The position numbers were made by a program, and so were the translations under genes. A stretch of 64,000 nucleotides of DNA from contig OX387184.1 in NCBI GenBank assembly GCA_947561395.2, positions 32,044,766 to 32,108,765 on the forward strand, written 5' to 3'. The number at the start of each line of letters is the position of its first letter. The stretch's first letter is position 1. Of the stretch, positions 35,052 to 45,269 are shown piece after piece. Under the pieces are notes generated by a model. The model was not told the DNA's origin, made no database searches, and saw only the letters and a list, made by a program, of their open reading frames with translations. The stretch is from Buxus sempervirens (Eukaryota; Streptophyta; Magnoliopsida; Buxales; Buxaceae).

Positions 35052-35383
35052 GGTGACATCCTGGCTATTTGAGCGGGCAGGTGAATGGGTAATTTCACTC
35101 AGTGAGCTACAAGGCAAGGATGTGCATATGGTTGGGATCCCACAACACTCGGGGATGCTATAAGTAGTCTTGAGATCCTTTACAAAGCAAAAGGCCTTTA
35201 AAAGCATAACACGGGACTAAATTCCCTTGGAACCCTCAAGTTAAGCGTGCTCGGGTGAGAGCAGTGCTAGGATGGGTGACCACTGGGAAGTTTTCTCGTA
35301 TTATCCTTTGAGAACAAATCTGTGAGGGCCCATTGGGCCAAGAGCGGACAATATCTTACTGGGTATGGGTCTGGGACATTACA
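35052..35383 (+). mobile_element. Cassandra LTR3
   Basis: The 332-bp LTR starts GGTGACATCC, a T-to-G change in the terminal TG, and ends GGGACATTACA. The 5S-like segment is at about 35204-35302 with box A region AGTTAAGCGTGCTCGGG and GGATGGGTGACC. Confidence 0.85.
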
Positions 35384-35728
35384 CTCATGACACACCACAG
35401 AGAGTTCATAGATCTCTTGTAAGGCATAAAGCAAGGGATAGAGGAAGACAAAAGAGAGAGAAAAAGTGTAGGCTCTTGGGGATTGGGAATATGGTGTACA
35501 AGGATTCTGGGTTTGGGTTTAAACTTAGAGTGGCTTTGTTTCTTGTATGGGGTGTTATTCTCAAGTAAAATAGCAGGTTCTTTTCTCTGTGTAAGTAGGC
35601 AGGTTTTTTCCAAACCATGTATATTTTGTCTTGTTTACTCTTATTATTTTTTTGGTGAATGTGGGTATTAATGTAAATTGGAGTTTTGTATCCATATTTA
35701 CGGATGATCTTGGGCACAAATCCTTACA
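35384..35728 (+). mobile_element. Copia-type LTR, 3' end
   Basis: Non-coding sequence ends CAAATCCTTACA and is followed by AG and TGGTATCAGAGCT (35731-35743), a match to the initiator tRNA-Met complement used by copia elements. The 5' part of the LTR is missing: Cassandra abuts at 35383 and nothing similar lies left of 2930. Confidence 0.7.
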
Positions 35729-35913
35729 AGTGGTATCAGAGCTTAAGGTTATTTAAGTGGTTGGTTTTACTGCCTAAGTGCGTTATCTTAATCAAGTGGA
35801 TGGTTTTACCGCCAGTTTTACTCTTAGGTAGAGAAGAGTGAAAGACATTATTGTTCAACAGAGTCTGGCTAAAGTGTTAAAAAGGCTAGGATGCAAAACC
35901 AGAAAATTTGAGT

Positions 35914-36284
35914 ATGGAAGAGTGGGAGGAGTTGGAATCGAGGTGTGTAAGCACGGTTCAACTTTGCATTGTGGATAACATTATCAATAATGTTATGGAT
36001 GAAGATTTTGCATCTGCCTTATGGATCAAGTTGGAACAGCTCTATGTAGCTAAGAGCTTGACCACCAAGACCAACAAGCTCCATTTAAAGTGGCAACTAT
36101 ATTGCCTGAAGATGGAGGAAGGCCAGAATCTGATGGAGCACCTGAACCTATTTAATGGTGTGCTAGATCAACTGCGCAAACTTGATGTGAAGATCGGGGA
36201 AGAAGATAAGGCTCTTTTACTTTTTACCTTGCTTCCCGATTCGTATGACAATTTGGTCACCACTTTATTGTATGGTAAAGATAC
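35914..36284 (+). pseudogene. gag: Ty1/copia gag fragment (Tork-like)
   Basis: An open frame from an ATG at 35914 encodes MEEWEELESRC, then LWIKLEQLYVAKSLTTKTNK, MEEGQNLMEHLNLFNGVLDQ and LDVKIGEEDKALLLFTLLPD-SYDNLVTTLLYGKD. This is the copia-type gag core (UBN2-like family) in the form typical of the Tork clade. The frame is intact until a Tat-type LTR starting at 36285 cuts it; the remaining gag, protease, integrase and RT are not found in the window. A true start may lie upstream: the region after the primer-binding site is partly open but has no convincing earlier ATG. Fragment only, not functional. Confidence 0.82.
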
Positions 36285-37012
36285 TGTAAGCACCTCTTTT
36301 CTACACCCCTTTAAATGCTAGAAAGTGGAAACCCTAAAGACAGGTCAAACCCTAAGGAGCAGAAATGGACTTTCTGATCAAGCTTAAATTGATTGTCATA
36401 CACTATCCCAATGAGTAGGAAATCCTGACACGGTTTCAATGCAACTGAGTTTGCTAGAATCGGAGTCCGGATGAAAAAGATATGAGCATAACAACCCCAA
36501 GGGTAAAACTGTAAATAAATGTAGAAATTTTGTCCACATGGCAAATGTGTAAGCCACATTTGCCAAGTGGCAAATTAAAGGGCAAAAGGGCAACATAGGG
36601 ATAAGACAAAACACAAAAGAAAATATCTTGGATTAAAATAATATTATTTCTTAAAATATCCTATATTAATTAATTAATTAAATAACAAAATCAAAGATTC
36701 GATTTTCTCATTAATGAGAAATCATGGCAAAATCCAATGTCATTTCAGTCAAATAGGAGAGAGAAAACAAAGATTTGGAAAGATTCGTTTATAACCAAAG
36801 TTAAATTTTGGTTATAAACAAAACAATGTATGACTGAAATTTAATTTGGGTTCAAAGATTTTTTTTTTCTCCAGATTCTTGTGTTAGACTGATAATTGGA
36901 AATCTCTGACAAAATTTGATCAAAATGACATTAAAGTGACCGAAATTTAATTTCGGATATGAAGGATTTTTTGTATAGCCTAAATTGAATTTCGGCTATA
37001 CATGAAAATCAA
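36285..37012 (+). mobile_element. Tat-type LTR, 5' part, inserted in copia gag
   Basis: It starts TGTAAGCACC and follows the first few hundred bases of the Tat LTR at 9843 (GATTGTCATACACTATCCCA block), then diverges. Palindromes lie at 36539-36565 (11-bp arms TGGCAAATGTG/CACATTTGCCA), 36789-36817 (TTATAACCAA/TTGGTTATAA), 36940-36956 (CCGAAATT/AATTTCGG) and 36974-37000 (TATAGCC/GGCTATA). It is cut by another LTR at 37013; its 3' part is not in the window. Confidence 0.75.
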
Positions 37013-37990
37013 TGTAAGATCCTGGATTTTTAAGTAAATTTAATTAAGAATAAATGGAGATTAAAGGATTTAATTGGATTAATTAAATAGAATTTTAAAA
37101 GAAACAAGTGGTTTGATTTGTTTCGGGATAGTTGATTTGAGTTTGGTTCGATTAGATTGATTCATTTCAAGTGAACCGGTTTAAGTGATTGAGTTCGATT
37201 CAGTTGGTTTAGGTGTAATGGATTTAATTGAATTATTTTACTTGAGGAAAGAATTATTTTATTTTGATTCCGCTTATTTAATTGATTTGGTGGTTTAATG
37301 GGTTAATTGATTAATTGCTTTAGGTTTGGTTGGTTGGGTCGGTTCATTTTCATCGAACCGGTTTATAAGTTTAAGGAAATTATATATATATATATTATAT
37401 TTGACGAAAGAACCTGAAAGTTCTTTCATTCTGTTCGTTGAGGGTAAGAGAAAAAGAGAGAAACTCAGAGGGAAGGAGAGGAAGAAGAAGAAGGGAAGAA
37501 TAAAGAGAAGCTCTTGGTTTAGGCTCGTGCGTCTCTAGGTAAGTGGCACCCTTCCTACTTACCGTTTGCAAAGAACTTGTAGTTTCAACAAGAAATATAG
37601 TTTTGTTTGGTTTCATGCGATTTTTGGTTTTTCTTTGTTTGATTTGTGTAAATCTAGTTATAAATGGTTAGATTTTTATTCTTGAGTGTTCTTAGATGAT
37701 TTTCGAGCTTTAAATTGCTGTGAATTCGAACTCTAGAGTAAATTTCCAGAATTGGGTATTTTTAGCTCATTTGAAGAACATCTACAAATCTGTCGTGATT
37801 TATAGGTTAAAAAAATGTTATAGAAACATTTAAAAAGTATTCCCTAATGATTCAGAAGCTATTCCCAAAGTTTTAGAACAACCAATTAAGTTTTGATAGG
37901 AAAACTTCAAAGAAAAATTCCAAAAATCGCGGCTGTTCGTAACCTGATTTTACCCTGAAATTTGGCCTGGCGCCTAAAGCACAGCTTTTC
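37013..37990 (+). mobile_element. Tekay-like LTR, 5' part
   Basis: It starts TGTAAGATCCTGG. It has a TATATATATATATATTATA stretch (from 37381), a palindrome GAAAGAAC/GTTCTTTC just downstream, and a donor-like CTAG|GTAAGTGGCACCC (GT at 37539). At about 37990 it passes without an LTR terminus into a minus-strand LTR, so its 3' half was lost or rearranged. It is related to the minus-strand LTR whose head lies at 42228-42658. Confidence 0.7.
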
Positions 37991-38319
37991 CAAGATCTGA
38001 AAACAAAACAAAACAAAACCGTTTGAGATACGAATATCCCAGTAAGTAGCACATGCATGCTCATAAACATTTTTAATAGTTCTAAAACATGGTTCAGATT
38101 AAAATATGCATCAGAGACGATAATGCGAATAAACCGAATAATCCCATGATAATATATCAATAGATACAGAATAACTAGAATAAATCCGCATGTCAATCAA
38201 ATCAGCGTATCAATCATAAATCAACCAGTCATAGCAGGACTCATGAAGTAAGACTGTCTTTAACTAAGGTAATATCAATATTCACTATGCCACCTCCCGG
38301 CTTAGGTGCGAAGCTGAGT

Positions 38320-38770
38320 ACACGATCATCGTCTTATTGCGGGAGAACCCCACCAGTACAAAGAGGGGTTGGCATGTACTATCTAGCCATAGTCCGAGTA
38401 CAAGATAAAATAAGAGATAGCCGCAGCCTTCAGAGTACACGATAAGGCCTCACCGAGTACACGGTGGAACACGCATGCGTGGACAAGGAATTACAACTAG
38501 CGAAGAACAATCTTTCCACTACCTAGTTCCTAAATGGATCCATATAGTACTATGCCTACTAGATTATAAAAACCAAACCAAACACAAGGTCCAGCAAGTA
38601 CAACTCATCATCTCAATCTCGAACATATCATCCCGAGTACACGGGGCATCTCTGAGTACACAGAGGCAACAACATCCCAAGTACATGGGGTATCTCCGAG
38701 TACACGGAGGTATAGCATCTACCCAAGTACATGGGCATCTCAATCCGTCTCTCCAAGTACATGGAGAGAA
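38320..38770 (-). repeat. Interspersed GAGTACACGG / AAGTACATGG units
   Basis: About a dozen copies of CGAGTACAC(G/A)GRGG or CAAGTACATGG lie at irregular spacing. Related units appear at 52960-53105, 57005-57345 and near the window end (63900-64000), all in LTRs of the same group. Confidence 0.75.
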
Positions 38771-39852
38771 AACAAATCAAATCCAAAATCCAAAATCCAA
38801 ATCCTTTTCATATTCGGTTTAAAATCTCAGTCATAAAATCCGCAGGAAAACCAAATTCAATGTAACTCTTTCCAAAATCATGTCATAAGATTCTCGAAAC
38901 ACATTTTGGATGAGTGGAGTAGTCTCAGGATCCCCAACACCATACCAAAAATCAATTGATTCCGAGACAAAAATTTTTGGGCCTCAAAAATATTCTAAGT
39001 CTGGTTAAAAACGTTGACTTTTGGGTATATAATTTTTCTAGACAAACCTACAGGGAGTTTCAGGCTCAAATTCTGGTTGTAGAATAATGAAGGGTGAACA
39101 AATCTTCTGGAATTTTATGGGCTTTTGAATCACTCATTGGGTATCAAACTCAAATAGGATTTTTGATAAAAATTGGGAAAACTGGAAATTTAGGCATGAA
39201 CTGGAAAATTGACTTTTTATTAGTTGGGAATTGGGCCTTGGAAGTATTTTTATTGCTTCCAAATGGGGGGTAAAACCTTATTTACATGTAAAGACTTCAG
39301 TAAATGGAGCAATAAATACACAGGACATTTACTTAAATGTCTTTCCTGTAATAAGGGTACTAAATCAAGCAACTCGTCACTCACTTAATTTCCATTAATT
39401 AACTCTACTTAAACCCCTAAATTAAAACCCAAGTTGAACGGCCCATTTAATGCTCAAACGGAGCTGTTTTTACCCTTGGGCGCCTACCACAAGGGGCCTA
39501 GGCACCCCTGAGCGCCCAGCCAAATTCTCTGTAAACAAATGCTTGGGCGCCTACCTTAGGGCACTGAGCGCCCAACAAAAACGAACCAAATGTTACGGCA
39601 AAGCATTTTTCTCCATTCATGACCTTTCCAATTTACTTCAAACCACTTCCACCCTAACCTAAACCCTCTAAACTACCAATATATATCTAATTGAATTTAA
39701 TTGAAAATTTGGAAATCATCTTTATAGGATTAGACGCCCATTCTCATTTCAAACAAGGATTTTTAGCAAAATCAATTACACGTATCAATTTAATCTCTTC
39801 CATGGTTTATGCACATTTAAATTTAACTAAAACTAACTTTCAACAGGCACAG

Positions 39853-42222
39853 TGTAACGCCCCGAACCCGGGTCAGTGCAAACCGGCACCCGACCCAAAC
39901 CCGGTTCGCTACTGTAACAACCCGAATTTAGTTCAACAACCAAATCTGAGGTGTTACTGGCCCATATCAATTACAACATCAATAAATACCAGACCAAAGA
40001 AAGAAAATCCAATCCATATATTAAACTATCAGAGTTGCGGAAACAAATATGTGCGGAAGTGTAGATCAAATCCTCAAACAAGCATAAAGCTTGACCATCA
40101 GTCAATAGTATCAAAGTCTGGTAGAATGAACTGGTTACTAACTCTCTCTTGTCTCTCTCATACATCAAATCCAATAAATGATAATAAACCAATCAAAAAT
40201 GCTAAGTCTATAACATCAATCCACCTCAGATGAGATCTGGATAATAATAGTCCTCCGGCGAATACTCGGCTATCTCTCCCTGGAAGTCTAAGAGATCCCC
40301 CTCTCGCGTATCAGCTAAAAAAAATGGAATAGAAGTAGGGTGAGATACGAATATCTCAGTAGGTAACACATGCATGACTAAACAGTTAATATATGCAAAG
40401 TAACATTTCATGCACGATTAAGCAACATCGATAAATCAGGCTCGCATAATCATTTATACCATTCATGAACACAAAACAGTTTGATAAACAGTTCTAGAAA
40501 TGATTTTCAGCAAGTTTTAATATAAGAACTCAAAAGCCAAATCAGTAGCATAATCCATACATTGCCAGGATGTACTAAGCAGTCACATCCAACCAATATC
40601 CCAATCACATGCATCCCGCACGTGCACAATAAGAATAATAATCATATCAAGTGTTATGTTTTCAGTGTCATTGTAGGACTCACAAAGTAAGATAAACCTT
40701 TTGAGATGATTCTCAACCAATTGCTATACCACCGTGCGACTTAGGAGCGATGCTACTAATGATACTCAAGCCCCATGCAGCGCAGCTTAGACAAGAGCCG
40801 TAGTCACCGACTTATTGCACACGTACCCATCAAAGTTGGCATGTACCACCAGCATGCAGCACCAAAATCAATACATGGAGGTGGTTGCTTATCCACATGT
40901 ATAGGGAATCACCAGCGGCTCACCGGGGTGTCCCTCCAGACATAGGACCTTCCCAGACAAACTATCTTGCAAAGGAAGCGCGTCGCATATAGGAGTAACT
41001 CAACCCAAATGACATATCCCTCAGCTATCTAGCTACGACTATGGATCCATAACCAGCTATGCCCACTAGACTCCAAAATTCCCTAAAGTATCATATTTCT
41101 ATAAGGGTTGGTGCCTAGCGGCATATAATGGTTATATCTGTACATTCACTTCATTATTCCGTCATTCGGATTCTGAATTCTCTTTATAATGTCTTATGAT
41201 TTATAATATCATTTAGAAGTGTTTAGATAATCAAATGGTAGTTAGGCTTTTCCAAAATCACATTTCTCATATACCTTCAAAACTTGGCAACTAATGTCCT
41301 AAATATCTCCCTAATTTGTTTTTCTGTAAAACAGGGATTTAGGTAATTTATTTTGGTCTTAAAGTACCTTAATTAATCATTAAAATTGTCTAAAAATAGT
41401 TTAGAATTGAATTAGGTTCGAAATTATGAAAAATTGGAAATTCTGCTGAGAGCGCCTGGGATCGCTCAGGATCGCTCCGGGCGGTCATCAGTCGGCGGTA
41501 GTGCAATTTCGAGCGCCCACGGTCCGTCGTCCCGCGGTCCACGGCGTCCTCAAAACTTTAACCAGCGCCTAAGATCGCCGATGAGCGCCTCGCACAGTCG
41601 AGGTCGGCGGTCTCACCAAATCGAGCAGAAACAGCTCTACATCGTGATTTTTCTCGTCTAAACTCGTTCTAATGTATTTCTAACATGCTTAGCTAACTAA
41701 ATACAACATTACATATCATAGAAACATGCGTTTGCGATTAAACAGAGATAAATCCGAATTTAAAACCAAAACGGTGTCACCTACCTCGTATACGCGCGTT
41801 CCACTTCTTCTCCTCTGATCAGCAACCCTCAAATCTCTCTTCAGTTGCAAAGCAATGCTCTGGGCAAGATTACTTGGTCTTCCTCCCTCCTTCTCTTTCT
41901 TCTCTTCTCGGTCGTTCAACTCTCGTCGCTTGCGGCTTTTCAATACAAGCGAGAATACACGTATAAGAATTAGGTTAATTCTTTATACATATTTATACCC
42001 CCTGATCCTATGCATCTCCCATGCAACTCTTCTATACACATTGCCCAATCAGAATACATACCTCGATATCTCACGATCGAACGGTCAGATCTTCGTCTAA
42101 TTCTGGATCTCCGCTAAGTTGATCATCCCCTACAATATTAAAATGTTTCTATCAATCATAACTCTGGGTAATATTATTTACTAATTTAATTTATTATTTA
42201 AGGAAAAATTCGGGGTTTTACA
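39853..42222 (-). mobile_element. Solo LTR, Tekay-like, 2370 bp
   Basis: The plus strand starts TGTAACGCCCCG and ends CGGGGTTTTACA. Perfect CACAG duplications flank it (39848-39852, 42223-42227). It is the inverted counterpart of 31873-34220 by sequence. TTCG hairpin at 40341-40358, donor-like GAG|GTAGGTGACACCG (minus, GT at 41784-41783), TATA-like TATAAAT (minus, 41991-41997). Confidence 0.9.
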
Positions 42223-43592
42223 CACAGGACCAGCCACTGATGTTCATGGGTAAACAGGAGTGATTTGCAAAGAATAGATTCAAATTCTAACTGAGAAACC
42301 ACACGATAAATTGATCGTCAAAAGGAGGTGTGCTACTTACCTGGAATCGCGCAATCCATACGCAAGGCTCTCTCTTTTCCTCTTCTTCCCTTCTTCTCCT
42401 TCTTCTCCTTCTTCTCCCTTTTTCTCCTCTGCGCCTGTGCCCCTTTTCCTCTAACCCTTGATGAGTGAAAATGAGAACCCTCGGGTTCTCACTTCAATTT
42501 ATATAAAATTTTTAAATTAAACCACTTCAACCAGTTTAAATGAACCGAACCCTCACTAACCCAACTAAACCAACCCACTAAACCAAACCCGTTAAACCTC
42601 TAGATCAAATCAAACTAAATAAAATAATTCTTTTCCTCAAGAAAAGTAATTCAATTTATGTAAGACCCTGATTATTTTGTGGGGTTATCTACGGTTTATT
42701 CATTCTGTTGATATACATAAAACTGTGTTTATCAGGTGTTTAGTGTGGTTTGAGGGCTTAGCCCATGCTCGTATGTACAGGCGTTATATAGCCAAATTTT
42801 CGGAAGAATATTTATATTTATCGTATGATTTTTATTGTATGGTGTCTACGTATTTATTTATTTAATTAAGATGTCGATGCCGCGAGCATGTGAGGTTTTG
42901 GTGGGCGAGCGCGCATCGGATAAGAGAAAAGAAGGATATGCATCCAACGGCGTATTTCTCGTAGGGTAAAAATGGGTAAAAATTTCCGAAGGGGGAAAGT
43001 AGGGTTTGGGTTGTAGGGATACGCGTAAGTTACGGAGGAAATCTTCATTGGAGTTAGAGCTGTGGCGACTGCGGCGGAAATGGCGATTGGGGTTATTCTC
43101 AGGAAGAGAAAGAGTCTGAGGAACTACTAGAAGCTCATTCGAGTGGGATAAAAGCGGGTTTTCTCTCTCCAGAACAGCGAACAGTTCGACTAACATTTAG
43201 GCTACCATTTCGTCTTCGCGCATTCGGGATCGCGATCGGCCGATTTCGAGGACGACTACCATTCTGGGATTATCGCGCACACGAGTGAGTGGCATTGTTT
43301 TAGCACCGAGGTTTTCGGATTTATTTGTATATGCATTGAATGATATCATGGTATTAAATTGCATGAATGTTGGGTTTTCTGGGAAACACAGTTACGAAGG
43401 GTTTTAGTTACGGAGGGTTTTGGTTTTGCACAGTGGAATTGGGGATAACTAGGAAGTCATTTAGATTAAATCCAAAATTGGTTTGGATGTATCCTGGGAC
43501 TACTAGGAGGCCATATAAGTGGTCACAGAGTGAAAAATTACAGCCAGAGTTGGATTTCCGGCATTAACAGAGACCTGGAAATTGAACTGGGT

Positions 43593-43856
43593 TACCGCCT
43601 AGCTATCGCCTACCTAGCGCCCACCTAGGAGGTGAGCGCTAAGAAAAACAGACCTGGCGCCTAGCCAGCGCCCACCTCGCGCCTAGCTGGCGCCTACCTC
43701 CAATTCTCGCGCTTATCTCGCGCTTTTCTCCCGCCCGTCTGGCGCTTAGCTAGCGCCTACTCATCCACGGGTGAGCGCAAGCTAAGATTTATCAAGGGGA
43801 CCTACCGCCCACCTGGCGCCCACCTGGCGCCCACCTCGGGAAGTGAGCGCCCAGTG
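43593..43856 (+). repeat. GGCGCC(T/C)AC(C/T)-rich array in LTR
   Basis: Irregular repeats of GCGCCYACCT, GCGCCTAGC and CTCGCGC in an otherwise AT-rich LTR. The same type of array is at 50926-51189, 19015-19212, 39475-39570 (inverted) and 63175-63290. Confidence 0.8.
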
Positions 43857-44182
43857 GTTTTTCATACAGAATCCTAAATTTCGGAAGAGCCAAGGGTGCT
43901 CTGGACAATAGGGGTTCTTCAACCATTCGACCAACAAATAGAATTCGCCATTAGAGGAAATAAATATTACCGGGAAGAACAATGTAGATAGGTACTAGTT
44001 TTAGTACAAGCTTATGAAGTAGGTGTGGAGAAATATTTCGAGGATGTTCGGGATGTTCACATATTAGTGCTTTATTCTAGTCCTCTTGAAACATGCATTG
44101 CTTGGTACCTTATTTGGTTTATCGAACCCTGTTTGATGGAAAGTTTGAATGAGGTTGTAATTATTGTTTATTTGATTACTCG

Positions 44183-44319
44183 TGTGAGTTTGTGTTCTGG
44201 TTGGAACACTTGTGTGAATTTCTGTTCTGGTTGGAACACTTGTGTGAGTTTCTGTTCTGGTTGGAACACTTGTGTGAGTTGATGTTCTGGTTGGAACACT
44301 TGTGTGAGTTGATGTTCTA
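44183..44319 (+). repeat. 30-bp tandem repeat, 4.5 copies
   Basis: Exact 30-bp period: units start at 44183, 44213, 44243, 44273 and 44303 (partial). Each holds TGTTCTGGTTGGAACA, an inverted repeat TGTTC/GAACA. The copy in the 3' LTR is at 51516-51652. Confidence 0.95.
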
Positions 44320-44755
44320 ATGCAGAGTTTTAAACAGTTAATTATCGGTTTGGGTTTAGCTTCCCATGGATCCTTGTTAAGCTTAGTAATGTGATGGTAT
44401 GTGTTGGTTGGTGTAATTGCATGGCCACGTGTGTTGCCACGACCAGTGTAGAGCAGCCAGATACCCTGAGTAGGCCTGGTTGTCAGTGCCGATACCCGGA
44501 GTAGGCCGGCATTGGATGACGATACCCTGAGTAGGCCGTCATTTCAGAGTTTCCGATACCCTGAGTAGGCCGGGAACTGTGTACATGGAGGTGTGGAGTG
44601 TCTACTTGGCATGTAAATTAATCAATGTAACCATATGCATGGCATTGACCTGGTTTGAGTTGTTATCGAAATTTACGCGATTATTATCATTGGTTATTTG
44701 TCGAAGCATGCCTTATAACTGTGTTAACTATTTTATGCATGCATGTGTCACTCGC

Positions 44756-44773
44756 TGGGATATTCGTATCTCA
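44756..44773 (+). other. Conserved TTCG hairpin in the intact element
   Basis: TGGGATA-TTCG-TATCTCA, a 7-bp stem with one G-U pair if read as RNA. It is preceded by GCATGCATGTG and followed by a pyrimidine tract and CAG. An identical copy is at 52089-52106 in the 3' LTR. Confidence 0.85.
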
Positions 44774-45117
44774 TTCCCTCGTTGTTACTTGTTTTTCAGA
44801 TACTCGTGGTGAGGTGCCTACAGGGGTAGATCCGGCTGATACATATAGGGAGGAGGATTATTACTACCGACCTTAGTTCAGCAGGTTACTCAGTCTTAAA
44901 CTGTTAAGTTGAATTTTGAGGATTGTAATAAGATAGTAAACTTGGGACCACTTGATGATTTCATAACTTGCCTGGATAGAAATGTTGAATTGTGCACTCT
45001 GACATGATATAAAGGCGGGTGATTATCCAGCGATCACCATCATTGAGATCCTTAACTAACCCCTAGGAGACGTGTTATATCTTTAATGAAGAACACGGAT
45101 CCGGGGCGTTACAGAGA

Positions 45118-45130
45118 TGGTATCAGAGAT
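45118..45130 (+). other. Primer-binding site (tRNA-iMet type)
   Basis: TGGTATCAGAGAT starts four bases after the LTR end. It matches the initiator tRNA-Met complement except at its last bases. Confidence 0.88.
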
Positions 45131-45269
45131 CTTAAAGCTGGAATTAGAGATTCCTAGGTAGTACGACCTTAGGAAACCCGGGGAAAATTACTGTGTGTAC
45201 GCTAGGGTGAACCATGAGGTATAGAAGAGAGCTCCTAACTAATATGGTGTTTGTTGATTTCAGGAAATC

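Larger units (their letters stand above)
2930..35383 (+). mobile_element. Cassandra TRIM with three LTRs and two internal regions, split by nested insertions
   Basis: Cassandra elements are short non-coding LTR retrotransposons whose LTRs contain 5S rRNA-like sequence; they are presumed to be mobilised by enzymes of other elements. Here the order is LTR1 (2930-3262), internal 1 (3263-3299 plus 5809-5849), LTR2 (5850-6129 plus 34919-34970), internal 2 (34971-35051), LTR3 (35052-35383). Each internal region holds only a primer-binding site and a polypurine tract. After removing the two nested solo LTRs the three LTRs are 333, 332 and 332 bp and the internal regions 78 and 81 bp. No 5-bp target duplication joins the outer ends (CCATA against CTCAT), so at least one outer boundary is rearranged. 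Confidence 0.88.
42659..45113 (+). mobile_element. 5' LTR of the intact chromovirus
   Basis: It starts TGTAAGACCC and ends GGGGCGTTACA. In order: TATATA (42785-42790), donor-like CGA|GTGAGTGGCATTG (43285), GGCGCC-rich array (43593-43856), 30-bp tandem repeat (44183-44319), CCCTGAGTAGGCC units (44455-44575), TTCG hairpin (44756-44773) and acceptor-like GTTTTTCAG (AG 44798-44799). Confidence 0.96.
43285..45263 (+). other. Predicted 5' leader intron of the chromovirus
   Basis: The donor-like GTGAGT at 43285 lies in the LTR. Two acceptor-like sites follow: GTTTTTCAG ending at 44799 in the LTR (1515-nt intron) and GTTGATTTCAG ending at 45263, six bases before the gag ATG (1979-nt intron). The related decayed element has TTGTATTTCAG five bases before its gag ATG (AG at 53909-53910). 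Donor and LTR acceptor are conserved in other LTRs here. Splicing itself is inference. Confidence 0.45.

Noticed and set aside
38320-38770. A CRISPR-like array of GAGTACACGG repeats
   Set aside because: Units are short, imperfect and irregularly spaced in a plant LTR; no cas genes.
42858-43196. Short ORFs repeated in both LTRs of the intact element (for example 112 residues, minus)
   Set aside because: Duplication reflects LTR identity only; no domains, and the families around do not keep these frames.
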